A DNA stretch of 64,000 bases from Acidipila rosea. Its GTDB lineage: Bacteria; Acidobacteriota; Terriglobia; Terriglobales; Acidobacteriaceae. The notes under the pieces are model-generated. The model was not told the origin of the DNA, made no database searches, and saw only the letters and a list, made by a program, of their open reading frames with translations. The position numbers and the translations under genes are program-made. The stretch covers positions 434,001-498,000 of the forward strand of contig NZ_SMGK01000002.1 in the NCBI RefSeq assembly GCF_004339725.1. Direction: 5' to 3'. The number at the start of each line of letters is the position of its first letter. Within the stretch, counting starts at the first letter, position 1. Positions 1 through 9,129 of the stretch are shown here, in pieces.

Positions 1-586
1 CCTGCTCCACCTCTGAAAGCTGATGGGAGCTAAAGAAAATGCTGTGGCCTGCGTTTCGTGCGGCAAGCAGCAATTCCCTCACCTGACTCACCGCTGAGGG
101 GTCTAGCGCCGAGGTTGGTTCATCGAGGATGAGCAGTTCCGGTTCATTCACCAGCGCGCGTGCCAGTCCCAGGCGTTGCTGCATTCCACGGGAGAGTTTG
201 CGCGCATCCTTCACTGACTCGACACCGAGTCTTGAGAGCAGCTGACGCACCCGCCCCTTGATCTCGCTGCTGCGCATACCATTGAGCCGCGCCGCCAGTT
301 CTACCTGGAAGGCTGTACTGCTGGCGAAGAATGCGGGCGCATCCGGCAGGTAGCCCAGTCGCGCGCGTGCCGAGGCTGTGCCGAGTGGAGAGCCGAGCAG
401 CGTCCCTGAACCCGCACTTGCTTTGAGAAAGCCGAGAGCCAGATGGATAGCAGTCGTCTTGCCCGCTCCATTTGGGCCTAGAAACCCGAGGATCTCGCCA
501 GGCTCGACACGCAGGCATAAGCTGTCGAGCGCCAGCTTCGACCCGAAGCGTTTACTTATCCTGTCGAACTCCAGCCGCGCAGCCAC
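1..586 (-). CDS. ABC transporter ATP-binding protein, C-terminus beyond the window edge
   Basis: About 195 residues of an ABC ATPase are visible, with the 3' end cut off by the window start. Read on the minus strand it has Walker A (GPNGAGKTT, about residue 40), a signature LSRGMQQR, Walker B (LLILDEPTSALDP) and the H-loop SSHQ, so the nucleotide-binding domain is complete in its key motifs. The domain resembles drug or gliding-type (ABC-2) exporters; the permease is presumably just outside the window. The start is most likely the GTG at 586, which lies 12 bases after the stop of the universal stress protein in the same frame; a GGATGAG stretch precedes it. It looks like the last visible member of the efflux operon. 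The substrate cannot be told. Confidence 0.85.
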   Translation of the reverse strand, partial: MAARLEFDRISKRFGSKLALDSLCLRVEPGEILGFLGPNGAGKTTAIHLALGFLKASAGSGTLLGSPLGTASARARLGYLPDAPAFFASSTAFQVELAARLNGMRSSEIKGRVRQLLSRLGVESVKDARKLSRGMQQRLGLARALVNEPELLILDEPTSALDPSAVSQVRELLLAARNAGHSIFFSSHQLSEVEQ

Positions 587-598
587 ATCGGCATTGTC

Positions 599-1486
599 TC
601 ATCCGGCGATGGTCAACACCGGGCATTTCGCCTCAAGAATCATATGAAAGGCGCTCGATGTACGGAGCTGGAACGCGTTAGCGTCAACCCGCTGAATCCC
701 GAGAACCAGCAGGTTGATCTCACGCTCGACGATATGCTTGACGATCTGTTCGCGCGCGCGGCCCACTTCGACGAACGTATGAGGATCGCAAAACTCTCGC
801 GCGTGATCCGGAACCACTGTCTCCAGTCTCCGATAGAACTTTTCGCTCAACTCGCTCCAGCGCTCCGGATGCTCGACCGAAGACTCCGGGACAACATTCA
901 ACACATCCAGCTCTGCCCCGAAGTACTCTGCAAGCGCCACGGCATAAGGTGCAGCTTTACTGGCGAAAGCAGAAAGATCCGTTGCGTAGAGGATGCGGCG
1001 CAGCGGCAGCTTTACTGAGCTTCCATGCACAGCAAGCGGCCCCACAGTAAGCGTCGGCAGCCGCGCATGCAGCAGCACGGCTTCTGACACTGATCCGATG
1101 GTATGGCGATCAAAACGATTCCCGCCATGCGTGCCAAGCACAATCAACGATGCATCCATGTCCACAGCTACCTTGGGAATCACTGTCTCTGGATCACCAT
1201 CGACGAGTTCCGTCACAACCTTGATGCCCTGCGCAGCAAAGTTGCTCGCAATATGGTCGAGTTGATGCTGGAGATCTGCGCGCTGCCTGCTTAAGACCTT
1301 TCGGGCTGCTTCAACTTCCATCGCAGGCTGGGATATGGTGAAGGCGTGCACGATGTGGACTGTCGCTGAGAAATGCTTCGCCAGCAGCAATGCATACTCG
1401 CCTGCATTGTATGAATCCGGCAGCAGATCAGTCGCAAATAAAATCGGGTCGAAACTGATCTCAGGACGGTCTCCAATTACTTCCAC
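599..1486 (-). CDS. Tandem universal stress protein (two UspA domains)
   Basis: A 295-residue cytoplasmic protein made of two UspA-like domains, about residues 10-150 and 160-295. The first has the ATP-binding loop pattern G-x2-G-x9-G-S (GTHGGNRFDRHTIGS). In the second the loop is eroded (LGIQRVDANAF), so probably only one half binds nucleotide. The start is a GTG at 1486 with AAGGAGA eight bases upstream. It lies 33 bp behind the LysR gene on the same strand and just before the ABC ATPase, so it seems to be co-transcribed with the efflux operon. USP proteins bind ATP and help survival under stress; the exact job here is not visible. Confidence 0.88.
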   Translation of the reverse strand: MEVIGDRPEISFDPILFATDLLPDSYNAGEYALLLAKHFSATVHIVHAFTISQPAMEVEAARKVLSRQRADLQHQLDHIASNFAAQGIKVVTELVDGDPETVIPKVAVDMDASLIVLGTHGGNRFDRHTIGSVSEAVLLHARLPTLTVGPLAVHGSSVKLPLRRILYATDLSAFASKAAPYAVALAEYFGAELDVLNVVPESSVEHPERWSELSEKFYRRLETVVPDHAREFCDPHTFVEVGRAREQIVKHIVEREINLLVLGIQRVDANAFQLRTSSAFHMILEAKCPVLTIAG

Positions 1487-1519
1487 TCGGGCAATCTCCT
1501 TCTTCCTCTTAGTTGCGTC

Positions 1520-2485
1520 TTAGTTCGCCGCCACTTCCACGCGCGCCGTCGCAGCAGTTTCGCGCGGAAATCTTGGCGTCTTCAGCTTCAGTTGCGCAGC
1601 AGCAGAGCGCAACTGCTGGATCAGCAGTGCAACTGGCCCCTTCGGCTCAGGACCCGTCAAGAGCGCCGTGCTCATCTGGCGCTTGATCGGTCCGTTTTCA
1701 AGCGCAACCGTGTTGATCGTGCCAAGCTTCAGCGCCTTATCCAGCGCAAGCCACGGAACAAAGCCTACACCAAGTCCCGCCTCCACAGCGCAAATAATCG
1801 CCTCTGTCGAGTTCACGTCAACGGTCGTGCGAAGCTGCTTCCGCAATACGCCATTTCGTTCCAGATACTCTTCTACAAATCGACGCATGCCGGAGCCAGG
1901 TTCGCGCAGCAGAATCGGTTCCTGCACAAGCTCAGCTGCACGAAGCAGTGTCTTCTTAGCCCACTTATGGTCAGGTCTTACGATGAGCGCAAGTTCATCT
2001 TCCATGAACGGCTCAATTTTGAGATCGGGACGAAACGCTGGCGCCTCGATCAGGCCGATACTCACCTGATGATTCGTCAGCGCCGCGAGCACCTCATTCG
2101 TGCTGCCCCCGACGACATGCACATGTAGCGTCGGCCACTCCCGCAGAAGTTCCGGCAGTATCTGCGGCAGCAGATAGACCGCGACCGTGTGCGAGGCGCC
2201 GATGGAGATATCGACGCCTTCCTGGCCCCCAAAAGGTGCCAGCGCTGCAACCGCTTCATTGGTGATGCTCTCAATCCGACGGACATACTGCAGCAGGGTT
2301 GAGCCTGCCGGTGTCAGACTGATGCTGCGCCCGATCCTATCGAAGAGCGCAATCCCCAAACTGTCTTCAAGCGCCTTGATCTGCGCGGTAACGGCTGGCT
2401 GCGTTAGATGAAGCTCTTCTGCAGCACGACGAAAGTTGAGGGTCTCCGCCACCAGGCGAAAGACCCTTAAACGAAAATTTTCCAT
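1520..2485 (-). CDS. LysR-family transcriptional regulator
   Basis: A 321-residue LysR-type regulator. Residues 1-60 form the typical winged HTH (FRLVAETLNFRRAAEELHLT, then QPAVTAQIKALEDSLG) and residues about 90-295 form the periplasmic-binding-protein-like effector domain. The ATG shares its first base with the TAA of the upstream TolC-type gene (TAATG), so the two are probably translationally coupled. LysR regulators usually act on neighbouring promoters. Here it is encoded inside the efflux operon, which suggests that it controls the operon or responds to a pumped compound; no operator was identified. The C-terminal 25 residues are a low-complexity tail. Confidence 0.92.
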   Translation of the reverse strand: MENFRLRVFRLVAETLNFRRAAEELHLTQPAVTAQIKALEDSLGIALFDRIGRSISLTPAGSTLLQYVRRIESITNEAVAALAPFGGQEGVDISIGASHTVAVYLLPQILPELLREWPTLHVHVVGGSTNEVLAALTNHQVSIGLIEAPAFRPDLKIEPFMEDELALIVRPDHKWAKKTLLRAAELVQEPILLREPGSGMRRFVEEYLERNGVLRKQLRTTVDVNSTEAIICAVEAGLGVGFVPWLALDKALKLGTINTVALENGPIKRQMSTALLTGPEPKGPVALLIQQLRSAAAQLKLKTPRFPRETAATARVEVAAN

Positions 2486-3912
2486 TATGGAGTCGCTCCG
2501 ATCTCATAGTTCAATGTCGCAAGCGATAAGCGGTATTGATACTGTGCGTTGGTGTTGCTGATCTGTGCGCTGGTCTGCTGCAGCTGGGCCTGGGTAAGCT
2601 CTACGATGTTGCTCAGTCCCAACTGGTACCGAGTTTTCGCCAGTCCAAAGGCCATATTGGCCTCCTTGAGCAACTGCGCCGTCACCGATACTTTCTGGTA
2701 GGCATTCTTCGCAGCAATCCAGGAAGTATTGACGTCGCGCACAATCATGTTACGCAGATTGCGGGTCTGTTCCGACGCAGACTGCGCGCGAAGCGCAGCT
2801 TCCTTCGCCTGCGAAACATAGAGAAAGCCATCGAAGATCGGCACGTTCAGATTGACCCCGATACCACCCCACCAGTTGTCGTTGTAGTAGTTGTCAGGGC
2901 GAACTGGAGTGATGCCTACCGTGCCCAGCGCGCTGATCGTCGGCAACATCTGGTCATGCTGCGCGCGGCTGAACTTCATAGCAGACTGCTGATTGTAGTT
3001 GAGTGATTGCAGGTCAGGGCGCTGCTGAATGGCCAACTGCACAAGAGCCTTAGGATCGGGGGGTAACGAAGGCAGGTCGCCGGCATCGTCGACCAGCTGA
3101 TACTGCACCTCATGGTCAAGACCCAGAACATCGTCCAGTGCGGCCATGGTGGCCGCTACATTGTTCTGAGCATCGAGTTGCAACAGTTTGGCCTGCGATA
3201 GGTCAACATCGGCGAAGCTCTGGTCGAGAGTTGACTTGAGGTTATTCTTCGTCATCTCTCCTACCTGAGTGTCGGTAGCGGTTCGCTGGTTCACCGTCTG
3301 GTTCGCTACTTCCAGCAGGGCCTGCGCCTGCAGTGCGTTGTAGAATGCCTGGTCCGCGGCCAGCACGATGTCTTCCTGAGTGGCAAGGGCATTCGCATTC
3401 TGCGCGCGCTCCTGCAGCTTAGAGGATCCGACAAGATTGCGTGTCCGGCCAAAGTCGAAGAGCAACTGGCTGAACTCCACGCCTGCGCCCGCATGCACGA
3501 GCAGTCGGGATGACGTCAGCGCGCCGGAGGAGATACGGCTTGCTTCCTGCGCATCCAGAGCAGTCGCACTCCCATTCAGCTGAGGCAACTCAGCCGACCT
3601 GGTTTCGCGATAGACCTGGTGCTGCGCCATGGCAAGGAGCTTGCTCACTGAAACACGCGGGTTGTGCTCGAGCGCCATCTGCTCGGCCTCGCGGCGGGTT
3701 AGTTTTCCATTCTCTCCGGGTGCAGATGGCGCCGTGCCCGGTTGCTGCATACCGGTAGGCCCCGTGGCCGCGCCACCAGTCTGGAGAAACGCCGCTACTG
3801 GTGCATCCGGCAGTCTTCCTGCCGGGTTGGATTGTGCATGAGCTAAGGTCGCGGTGGCGCCAATCGAAACCGCCACGGCGAATGAGAGTAGATTACTGCA
3901 GGTCCTTCGCAT
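2485..3912 (-). CDS. TolC-type outer membrane efflux channel
   Basis: A 475-residue outer membrane factor. It starts with a signal peptide (residues 1-27, ending AHAQ), followed by a Pro/Gly-rich linker and then two long coiled repeats typical of the OEP/TolC fold. One repeat starts near LTRREAEQMALEHNPRV, the other near LVQLAIQQRPDLQSLNYNQQ, and the closing helix contains LAKTRYQLGLSNIVELTQAQ. It would form the trimeric channel that takes substrates from the RND pump and the periplasmic adaptor across the outer membrane. Its start lies 1 bp after the RND stop, and its stop overlaps the LysR start by one base. The family call is firm, the substrate is unknown. Confidence 0.93.
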   Translation of the reverse strand: MRRTCSNLLSFAVAVSIGATATLAHAQSNPAGRLPDAPVAAFLQTGGAATGPTGMQQPGTAPSAPGENGKLTRREAEQMALEHNPRVSVSKLLAMAQHQVYRETRSAELPQLNGSATALDAQEASRISSGALTSSRLLVHAGAGVEFSQLLFDFGRTRNLVGSSKLQERAQNANALATQEDIVLAADQAFYNALQAQALLEVANQTVNQRTATDTQVGEMTKNNLKSTLDQSFADVDLSQAKLLQLDAQNNVAATMAALDDVLGLDHEVQYQLVDDAGDLPSLPPDPKALVQLAIQQRPDLQSLNYNQQSAMKFSRAQHDQMLPTISALGTVGITPVRPDNYYNDNWWGGIGVNLNVPIFDGFLYVSQAKEAALRAQSASEQTRNLRNMIVRDVNTSWIAAKNAYQKVSVTAQLLKEANMAFGLAKTRYQLGLSNIVELTQAQLQQTSAQISNTNAQYQYRLSLATLNYEIGATP

Positions 3913-3913
3913 C

Positions 3914-6900
3914 TCAGTGCGCCTCCTCTAGCGGATCGTTATGACGAACATCGAGGCCATTCTTCTCCCGGCGACCGTGTACGACCAGGTAAACAGCAGG
4001 TACCAGGAAGACCGTCACAGCCACTGAAACAGCAAGACCGCCGATGATCGCGCGAGCCAGCGGAGCATACTGCTCGCTGCCTGCTTCAAAACCGAGCGCC
4101 ATGGGGATCATGCCCAGCAGGGTTGCCAGCGAAGTCATCATGATGGGTCGCAGACGCACCTTACACGCCTGCACGGTCGCTTCGAGCAGAGGCAATCCCT
4201 GACCATGCAGAATGCCTGCGAACTCGACGATGAGAATGCTGTTCGACACAACGATACCGGTCATCATGATCACGCCCATCAGAGACATGATGTTGAGCGT
4301 GCTGCCCGTAATCAGCAGGGTTATCAACACCCCAGCCAACCCCGGAGGAATCGCCATCAGAATAATGAATGGATCGATGAACGAGGTGAACTGGGCCATC
4401 AGGATCAGATAGACCAGCAGCACCGACACGACAAGTCCCAAGCCGAATTTCTCGAAAGCGTCCTTCATGCTGACGACCGCGCCGCGCACCGTGATGCGAG
4501 TGTTGCGATCCAGTTTCTGCTGCGCGATCAGCTTCTGAATATCCTTGTCAATCCCTTGCAGCGCCTCCGATTTGGTCGATACATAGATATCGATCACTCG
4601 TCGGATCTGGTAGTGATCCACTTCGGTTGGAGTATTGATCTCCTTGATCTGCGCCACCGATTGCAGCGGCGTATATCCGGTGATGTTTGCTCCACGCAGA
4701 GGAATATTCTTGAAGTCCTCCATGCTCATGTGTTGAATATTGCGGTTGAAGTACTGCACCGTGACCATGTAGTTGTTGCCGGTCTTGGGATCGATCCAGT
4801 AGCTTGGCGCGATCATGCCGCTGGAAGTCATTGCTGTAATAACGTTATCGACCACATCTTCCGCCGAAAGCCCAACTTGGCTTGCGCGTTCACGATCGAT
4901 ATTCAGCGCAAGACCTGGATAGTGCACATCCTGGGGAATGAAAACGTCATTCACGTTTGGCATCCGCTTGATCTTGTCGGAGAGTTTCTCGGCAAGCGCG
5001 TATGCTCCGTCCATATTCATCGAGCTGATCTGGATATCGATCGGCGCAGGCAAGCCCTGATTGATGACGGAGTCAACCAGACCACCGCCTTGAAAGTACG
5101 TGGTGAGCTCCGGCATCTGTTGAGAGAGCTTACGACGCACCATGTCCATGTATTTGTAACTGCCGATGGAGTGATCTTCCTGCAGGCTTGTCTGCACAAA
5201 TGCCGTGTCCATCGAAGCATTGCTGGTGTAGATCGAGGAAAGATCAGGATAGACGCCGATGTTCGAGACGATCATGTCCATGTCTTTGGGACGGACAGTG
5301 TCGCGAATGATCTTCTCCACCTTCGCGACATAGTCGTTGCTCACTTCAAGCCGCGTGCCGCTTGGCATTCTCAGGTTGATCACAAACTGCCCTGGATCAG
5401 TGCGCGGGAAATAAGCTCTTCCGAGAAACGGGAAGAGCAGAGCCAGAACCAGAACGATGCTGCCCAGAATGACCGCCGCAGTGAAGCCCGGCCGCACCAG
5501 CACCCGCTTCGCCAGCGATTCATAGCTATCCAGAAAGTGCTGGAAGTATTCATTGAATCTGGCAACGAAGCGATCGAACCACGAGCGCTTCTTGTGTTCC
5601 TCACCCTCTCCATGGTGCAGGTTGATGAAGTTGGCGCAGTAGAGCGGCACCACCGTCATTGCGAAAATGTAGGAGGCAAAGATCGAGAGCACAACACCGA
5701 GCGCCAGCGGAGTGAAGATGTATTTACTGACGCCGGTCAGAAATGTAACCGGGAAAAATACGATCGAGGTCGTGGAAGTTGCGGCCAGCACGGCAAGCGA
5801 AACTTCCATGCCGCCCTCTTCGGCTGCTTCGTGTGGCGGCTTTCCCATTTCCATAAATCGGAAGATATTTTCAAGCACCACGACCGAGTCATCGATCAAT
5901 CGAGAAAACGCCAGCGCCAGTCCTCCCAGCAACATCGTGTTGATCGAGCCGCCCATCGCGTTTGTGATGAGCAGACAGACCAGCGCCGACAGCGGAATGG
6001 ACAGCAGCACCGCAAACGTTGCGCGCGGGCTCCCCAGGAAAATCAGAATCATCAGACCGGTAAGTCCAAGGCCGATTGATGCTTCCTTGATGAGGTTCTT
6101 GATTGCAAGTTTTACGAAGATGGATTGGTCGAACACCACCGCAGTCTTGAGCGATGTAGGAATGTCGACCAGGTTCTTGATCGCTTCCTTCATACCGTTG
6201 ACGATGGTGATGGTATTACTATTGCCGCCCTGCTTCAGCACGGGCACATAGACCGAGCGCTGTCCATCGATGCGCACAATGTTGTACTGCAGCGCGCCGG
6301 AGTCTTCCGCTTTTCCTACATCCGCTACCAGCACTGAAGAGTTGCCGACCGTCTTCAATGGCATAGCGTTCATGCCTTTAGCGCTGCCAAATTGACTGTT
6401 CGCGTAGATGTTGTAGTCTTTGCTCCCGATACGAACGTCACCTGCCGGCAAGATCAGGTTGGAGCTGTTCACCGCTTTTACAACATCCATCAGGCTCAGG
6501 TTATGAGCTTCCAGCTTCTGTGGATCGACATAAACCTGAATCTGCCTGTACGTACCGCCAAACGGCTGCGGCACCGATGCGCCCTGCACATTCGAGATCT
6601 GGTTTCTTACTTGGAACTGCGCCAGATCCTTGAGTTCCGTTTCGTTCAGCCCCTTACCTTTCAGGGTCACCAGGCACACCGGCATACTCGATGCGTCCAT
6701 GCCAAGCACCACAGGCGGCAAAGTACCGGGAGGCAATCGCCGAAGATCGGCCATTGCGAGGTTTGCGATATTACTTAGAGCCGAGTTCGGATCGGTGCCC
6801 GGCTTGAAGTAAATCTTGATGAGACTAACGCCTGTCAGAGAACGGGATTCACTATGATCGATATTTGCGCCGAGGGTAAAGAATCGTTCAAAGGTGTCGG

Positions 6901-7084
6901 TAATATCGGCTTCGATCTGTTCTGGTGGCATACCGTTATAGAACGTCGCCACCACCACGACTGGCATCTTGATCTCAGGAAACAGATCGACCGGCATGCT
7001 CAGGATGTTGACCACTCCAATGAGGGCAACAACCAGGCAGAGCATGATGATGAAGTACGGGTATTTAAGGGCAAACTTAGGCAT
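3914..7084 (-). CDS. RND multidrug/solute efflux pump, inner membrane subunit
   Basis: A 1056-residue resistance-nodulation-division pump of the AcrB/ACR_tran family, at its usual full length. It shows the two-fold plan of the family. TM1 (FIIMLCLVVALIGVVNIL) is followed by a large periplasmic loop with LFPEIKMPVV and FFTLGANIDHSESRS, then TM2-6, a second TM (AAVILGSIVLVLALLF) near residue 535, a second loop, and TM8-12. The proton-relay aspartate pair of TM4 is present (LIDDSVVVLEN, near residue 400). Its ATG directly abuts the TAG of the adaptor gene. Proton-driven export through the adjacent adaptor and TolC-type channel is the expected role; the substrate cannot be assigned. Confidence 0.95.
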   Translation of the reverse strand: MPKFALKYPYFIIMLCLVVALIGVVNILSMPVDLFPEIKMPVVVVATFYNGMPPEQIEADITDTFERFFTLGANIDHSESRSLTGVSLIKIYFKPGTDPNSALSNIANLAMADLRRLPPGTLPPVVLGMDASSMPVCLVTLKGKGLNETELKDLAQFQVRNQISNVQGASVPQPFGGTYRQIQVYVDPQKLEAHNLSLMDVVKAVNSSNLILPAGDVRIGSKDYNIYANSQFGSAKGMNAMPLKTVGNSSVLVADVGKAEDSGALQYNIVRIDGQRSVYVPVLKQGGNSNTITIVNGMKEAIKNLVDIPTSLKTAVVFDQSIFVKLAIKNLIKEASIGLGLTGLMILIFLGSPRATFAVLLSIPLSALVCLLITNAMGGSINTMLLGGLALAFSRLIDDSVVVLENIFRFMEMGKPPHEAAEEGGMEVSLAVLAATSTTSIVFFPVTFLTGVSKYIFTPLALGVVLSIFASYIFAMTVVPLYCANFINLHHGEGEEHKKRSWFDRFVARFNEYFQHFLDSYESLAKRVLVRPGFTAAVILGSIVLVLALLFPFLGRAYFPRTDPGQFVINLRMPSGTRLEVSNDYVAKVEKIIRDTVRPKDMDMIVSNIGVYPDLSSIYTSNASMDTAFVQTSLQEDHSIGSYKYMDMVRRKLSQQMPELTTYFQGGGLVDSVINQGLPAPIDIQISSMNMDGAYALAEKLSDKIKRMPNVNDVFIPQDVHYPGLALNIDRERASQVGLSAEDVVDNVITAMTSSGMIAPSYWIDPKTGNNYMVTVQYFNRNIQHMSMEDFKNIPLRGANITGYTPLQSVAQIKEINTPTEVDHYQIRRVIDIYVSTKSEALQGIDKDIQKLIAQQKLDRNTRITVRGAVVSMKDAFEKFGLGLVVSVLLVYLILMAQFTSFIDPFIILMAIPPGLAGVLITLLITGSTLNIMSLMGVIMMTGIVVSNSILIVEFAGILHGQGLPLLEATVQACKVRLRPIMMTSLATLLGMIPMALGFEAGSEQYAPLARAIIGGLAVSVAVTVFLVPAVYLVVHGRREKNGLDVRHNDPLEEAH

Positions 7085-8377
7085 CTACTCCGCGCCTCCC
7101 GACTCCGTATTCAAGTCGATCATGCTGCCGGCTTCGTGCATAATGTCGTTGTTCGGTGAGGGCGCAAGCTGCGGATCGACCGTCTCGCCGTGTTCGTATT
7201 TGCCTTGGCCGCCATCAATCACGCGATCGCCTTCCTGCACGCCGCTCTTGATCTCAACCAGGTGAGAGCCTGCGATGCCGACCTGCACCACGCGCTTCTC
7301 AACCTTGTTCTGCTGGTTGACCACCAGCACTACCTGATCGTCACCCTCCTTCATCACGGCCTCAACAGGCACCGTGAGAATGTTGGAATGGTGCGCCAGC
7401 TCCAGCATGGTGTTTGCATACATTCCCGGAGTAAGGGAGAGGTCTTTATTCGGAACATCGATTTCCGTTTCCATCGTGCGCGTGTCGAGGCTGACATTGC
7501 GGGTAAACCGCACAACCATGCCGGTAAAGGAGCGGTTGACCGCATCCACCCTCACCTGCATCGGCTGCCCGACATGCACGTAAGCCACGGCGCTCTCCGG
7601 CACCGGCACCCGCAGACGAAGCAGGTCGCTCTGAGAAACCTTGACCACCGGCAGGCTCTGTACTTCAGAAGATGTCCCGGCCTGGATCAACGCGCCTGTA
7701 TCGGCATAGCGCCAGATCACAACGCCGTTCAGCGGAGAGACAACATGGGTATAGTCATTGAGGTCGTTGACCCTCTCGCGGTTGGCGCTCGCCATTGCAG
7801 CCTGCTGCTTCGCGGCAGCCAAGGCCGACTTCGCAGCGTCAATCTGCGCCTCGGACGAAAGATCCTTCGCCTGGGCATTGTCCAGCTCCTGTTGCGCGAT
7901 CAATCCTGGCTGCGCCTTGGATGCCGCGATCAGGCGCGTGTAATCGGCGTGAAGGGCTGCGTGGACTGATTCCGTGCGCTGCACTTCGTGAGTTTCGCGG
8001 GTAATCTCTTCGCGTGCCCGCTGTGCTTCGGCAACCGTCTCCTGCAGTTGGGCATTGAGTTCCGGCACCTCTAGGATGGCCAGCGTCTCGCCCGCATGGA
8101 CCTTATCGCCGATATCGACATAGATGTTTTTGATGTAGCCAGCTACCTTGGCGTGGACATCCACCACCTGATAGGGCTGGAACTGACCCGCCAGGGTCAG
8201 CACATGTTCAATGGCGCCGCGCTTAACCGCTACCACCCTGGCTGCAGGTGTACTCGATGGCCTTTCAGCCGCACTGGCCTTCGATTCGTCTTTTTGATGG
8301 CCTTTATAGAGCACCAGCACTACAGCAAGGACGACGACAACGATGCCGATCCAGATCAAGGAAGATCGCTTCCGCAT
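7085..8377 (-). CDS. RND periplasmic adaptor (membrane fusion protein)
   Basis: A 430-residue HlyD/AcrA-type adaptor, first gene of the pump operon. An N-terminal anchor (SLIWIGIVVVVLAVVLVLY) precedes a biotinyl-lipoyl-like half (VDVHAKVAGYIKNIYVDIGD), a coiled hairpin of about 110 residues rich in Ala/Glu/Gln, the second lipoyl half (THVVSPLNGVVIWRYADTG), a beta-barrel and the membrane-proximal domain. An in-frame ATG lies 63 bp upstream at 8440, but the ATG at 8377 is preferred. It has GAAGGTG eight bases upstream and puts the positively charged MRKRS directly before the membrane anchor. It links the RND pump to the outer membrane channel. Confidence 0.92.
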   Translation of the reverse strand: MRKRSSLIWIGIVVVVLAVVLVLYKGHQKDESKASAAERPSSTPAARVVAVKRGAIEHVLTLAGQFQPYQVVDVHAKVAGYIKNIYVDIGDKVHAGETLAILEVPELNAQLQETVAEAQRAREEITRETHEVQRTESVHAALHADYTRLIAASKAQPGLIAQQELDNAQAKDLSSEAQIDAAKSALAAAKQQAAMASANRERVNDLNDYTHVVSPLNGVVIWRYADTGALIQAGTSSEVQSLPVVKVSQSDLLRLRVPVPESAVAYVHVGQPMQVRVDAVNRSFTGMVVRFTRNVSLDTRTMETEIDVPNKDLSLTPGMYANTMLELAHHSNILTVPVEAVMKEGDDQVVLVVNQQNKVEKRVVQVGIAGSHLVEIKSGVQEGDRVIDGGQGKYEHGETVDPQLAPSPNNDIMHEAGSMIDLNTESGGAE

Positions 8378-8504
8378 AGTCAGAACACCTTCTTCGAAAT
8401 TTCTATTGGGGCCAAGGCGCAGATACACTGATCCCGCCAAAGCATGTATTCATGGGGCGGCGCATGGATACACCACTCCCTGCGCCAGATATCTGAAGAG
8501 ATTT

Positions 8505-8888
8505 TTAGAGACGGGTAGGCGGAGGACGGTGAAACAGGGGCGTAACGCGGAGATAGGACTTCTGAGGGACGAGGGACTCCGAAGCCTGCCAGTTCCGGAA
8601 CCGCACCATCATTGCAATCGTCGCAATCAGACTCAACAGCGCAACAAAGGACTGTGCCGGAATCTCGGGTACGGGAGGATGACTCTCCGGGCGTTGCACG
8701 CTGGGAGCTTTATCTCGTTCACGATCTGTCAACAGCTTGGCAGCTGTCATGTGATGTGAAGAGGCTTGCGGGGGATCGTACAAGGAAAGCTTATACCGCA
8801 GGCCCCAGAAGAAAACCGTCACTCCCAACAGGATGAATGCCGCTGAGAGCATTCGTATACCATGTCGACTTGGAAGGAAGCGATTCAT
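8505..8888 (-). CDS. Small predicted membrane protein of unknown function
   Basis: A 127-residue protein not recognised as a known family. It has one clear hydrophobic segment near residues 14-31 (LSAAFILLGVTVFFWGL) and a second at about residues 79-93 (SFVALLSLIATIAMM). These are joined by a polar, Pro-rich loop, and the C-terminal tail is basic. It lies 127 bp upstream of the adaptor gene on the same strand, so it may share a promoter with the efflux operon. The two-TM pattern makes it more credible as a gene than a random ORF, but no function can be given. Confidence 0.55.
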   Translation of the reverse strand: MNRFLPSRHGIRMLSAAFILLGVTVFFWGLRYKLSLYDPPQASSHHMTAAKLLTDRERDKAPSVQRPESHPPVPEIPAQSFVALLSLIATIAMMVRFRNWQASESLVPQKSYLRVTPLFHRPPPTRL

Positions 8889-9129
8889 CTACGATTTTTC
8901 TATCCGGTAGAGCGGGTTAGCAACCCACGGGAAAAAGTTCTCTGTTCATTGATAGCAGAAAGCACTCAAAGGTTAGCAAAAAATATCTTATCAGTGAAAT
9001 ATTTTTTTTTATAACAAGCCGTTCATCTCCCCGTTAGACGAACAAAGCCATTGGAAACAAGTGAGTTAGCCGCGATCTCGCGAATAGGTTTCGTGATTTC
9101 AGGTTACATCAGAAAAGCCCGTTTGTCTT

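Noticed and set aside
4205-6079. A 624-residue plus-strand ORF
   Set aside because: It is antisense to the RND pump gene, rich in His/Arg/Gln as expected for a shadow frame, and has no domain text.
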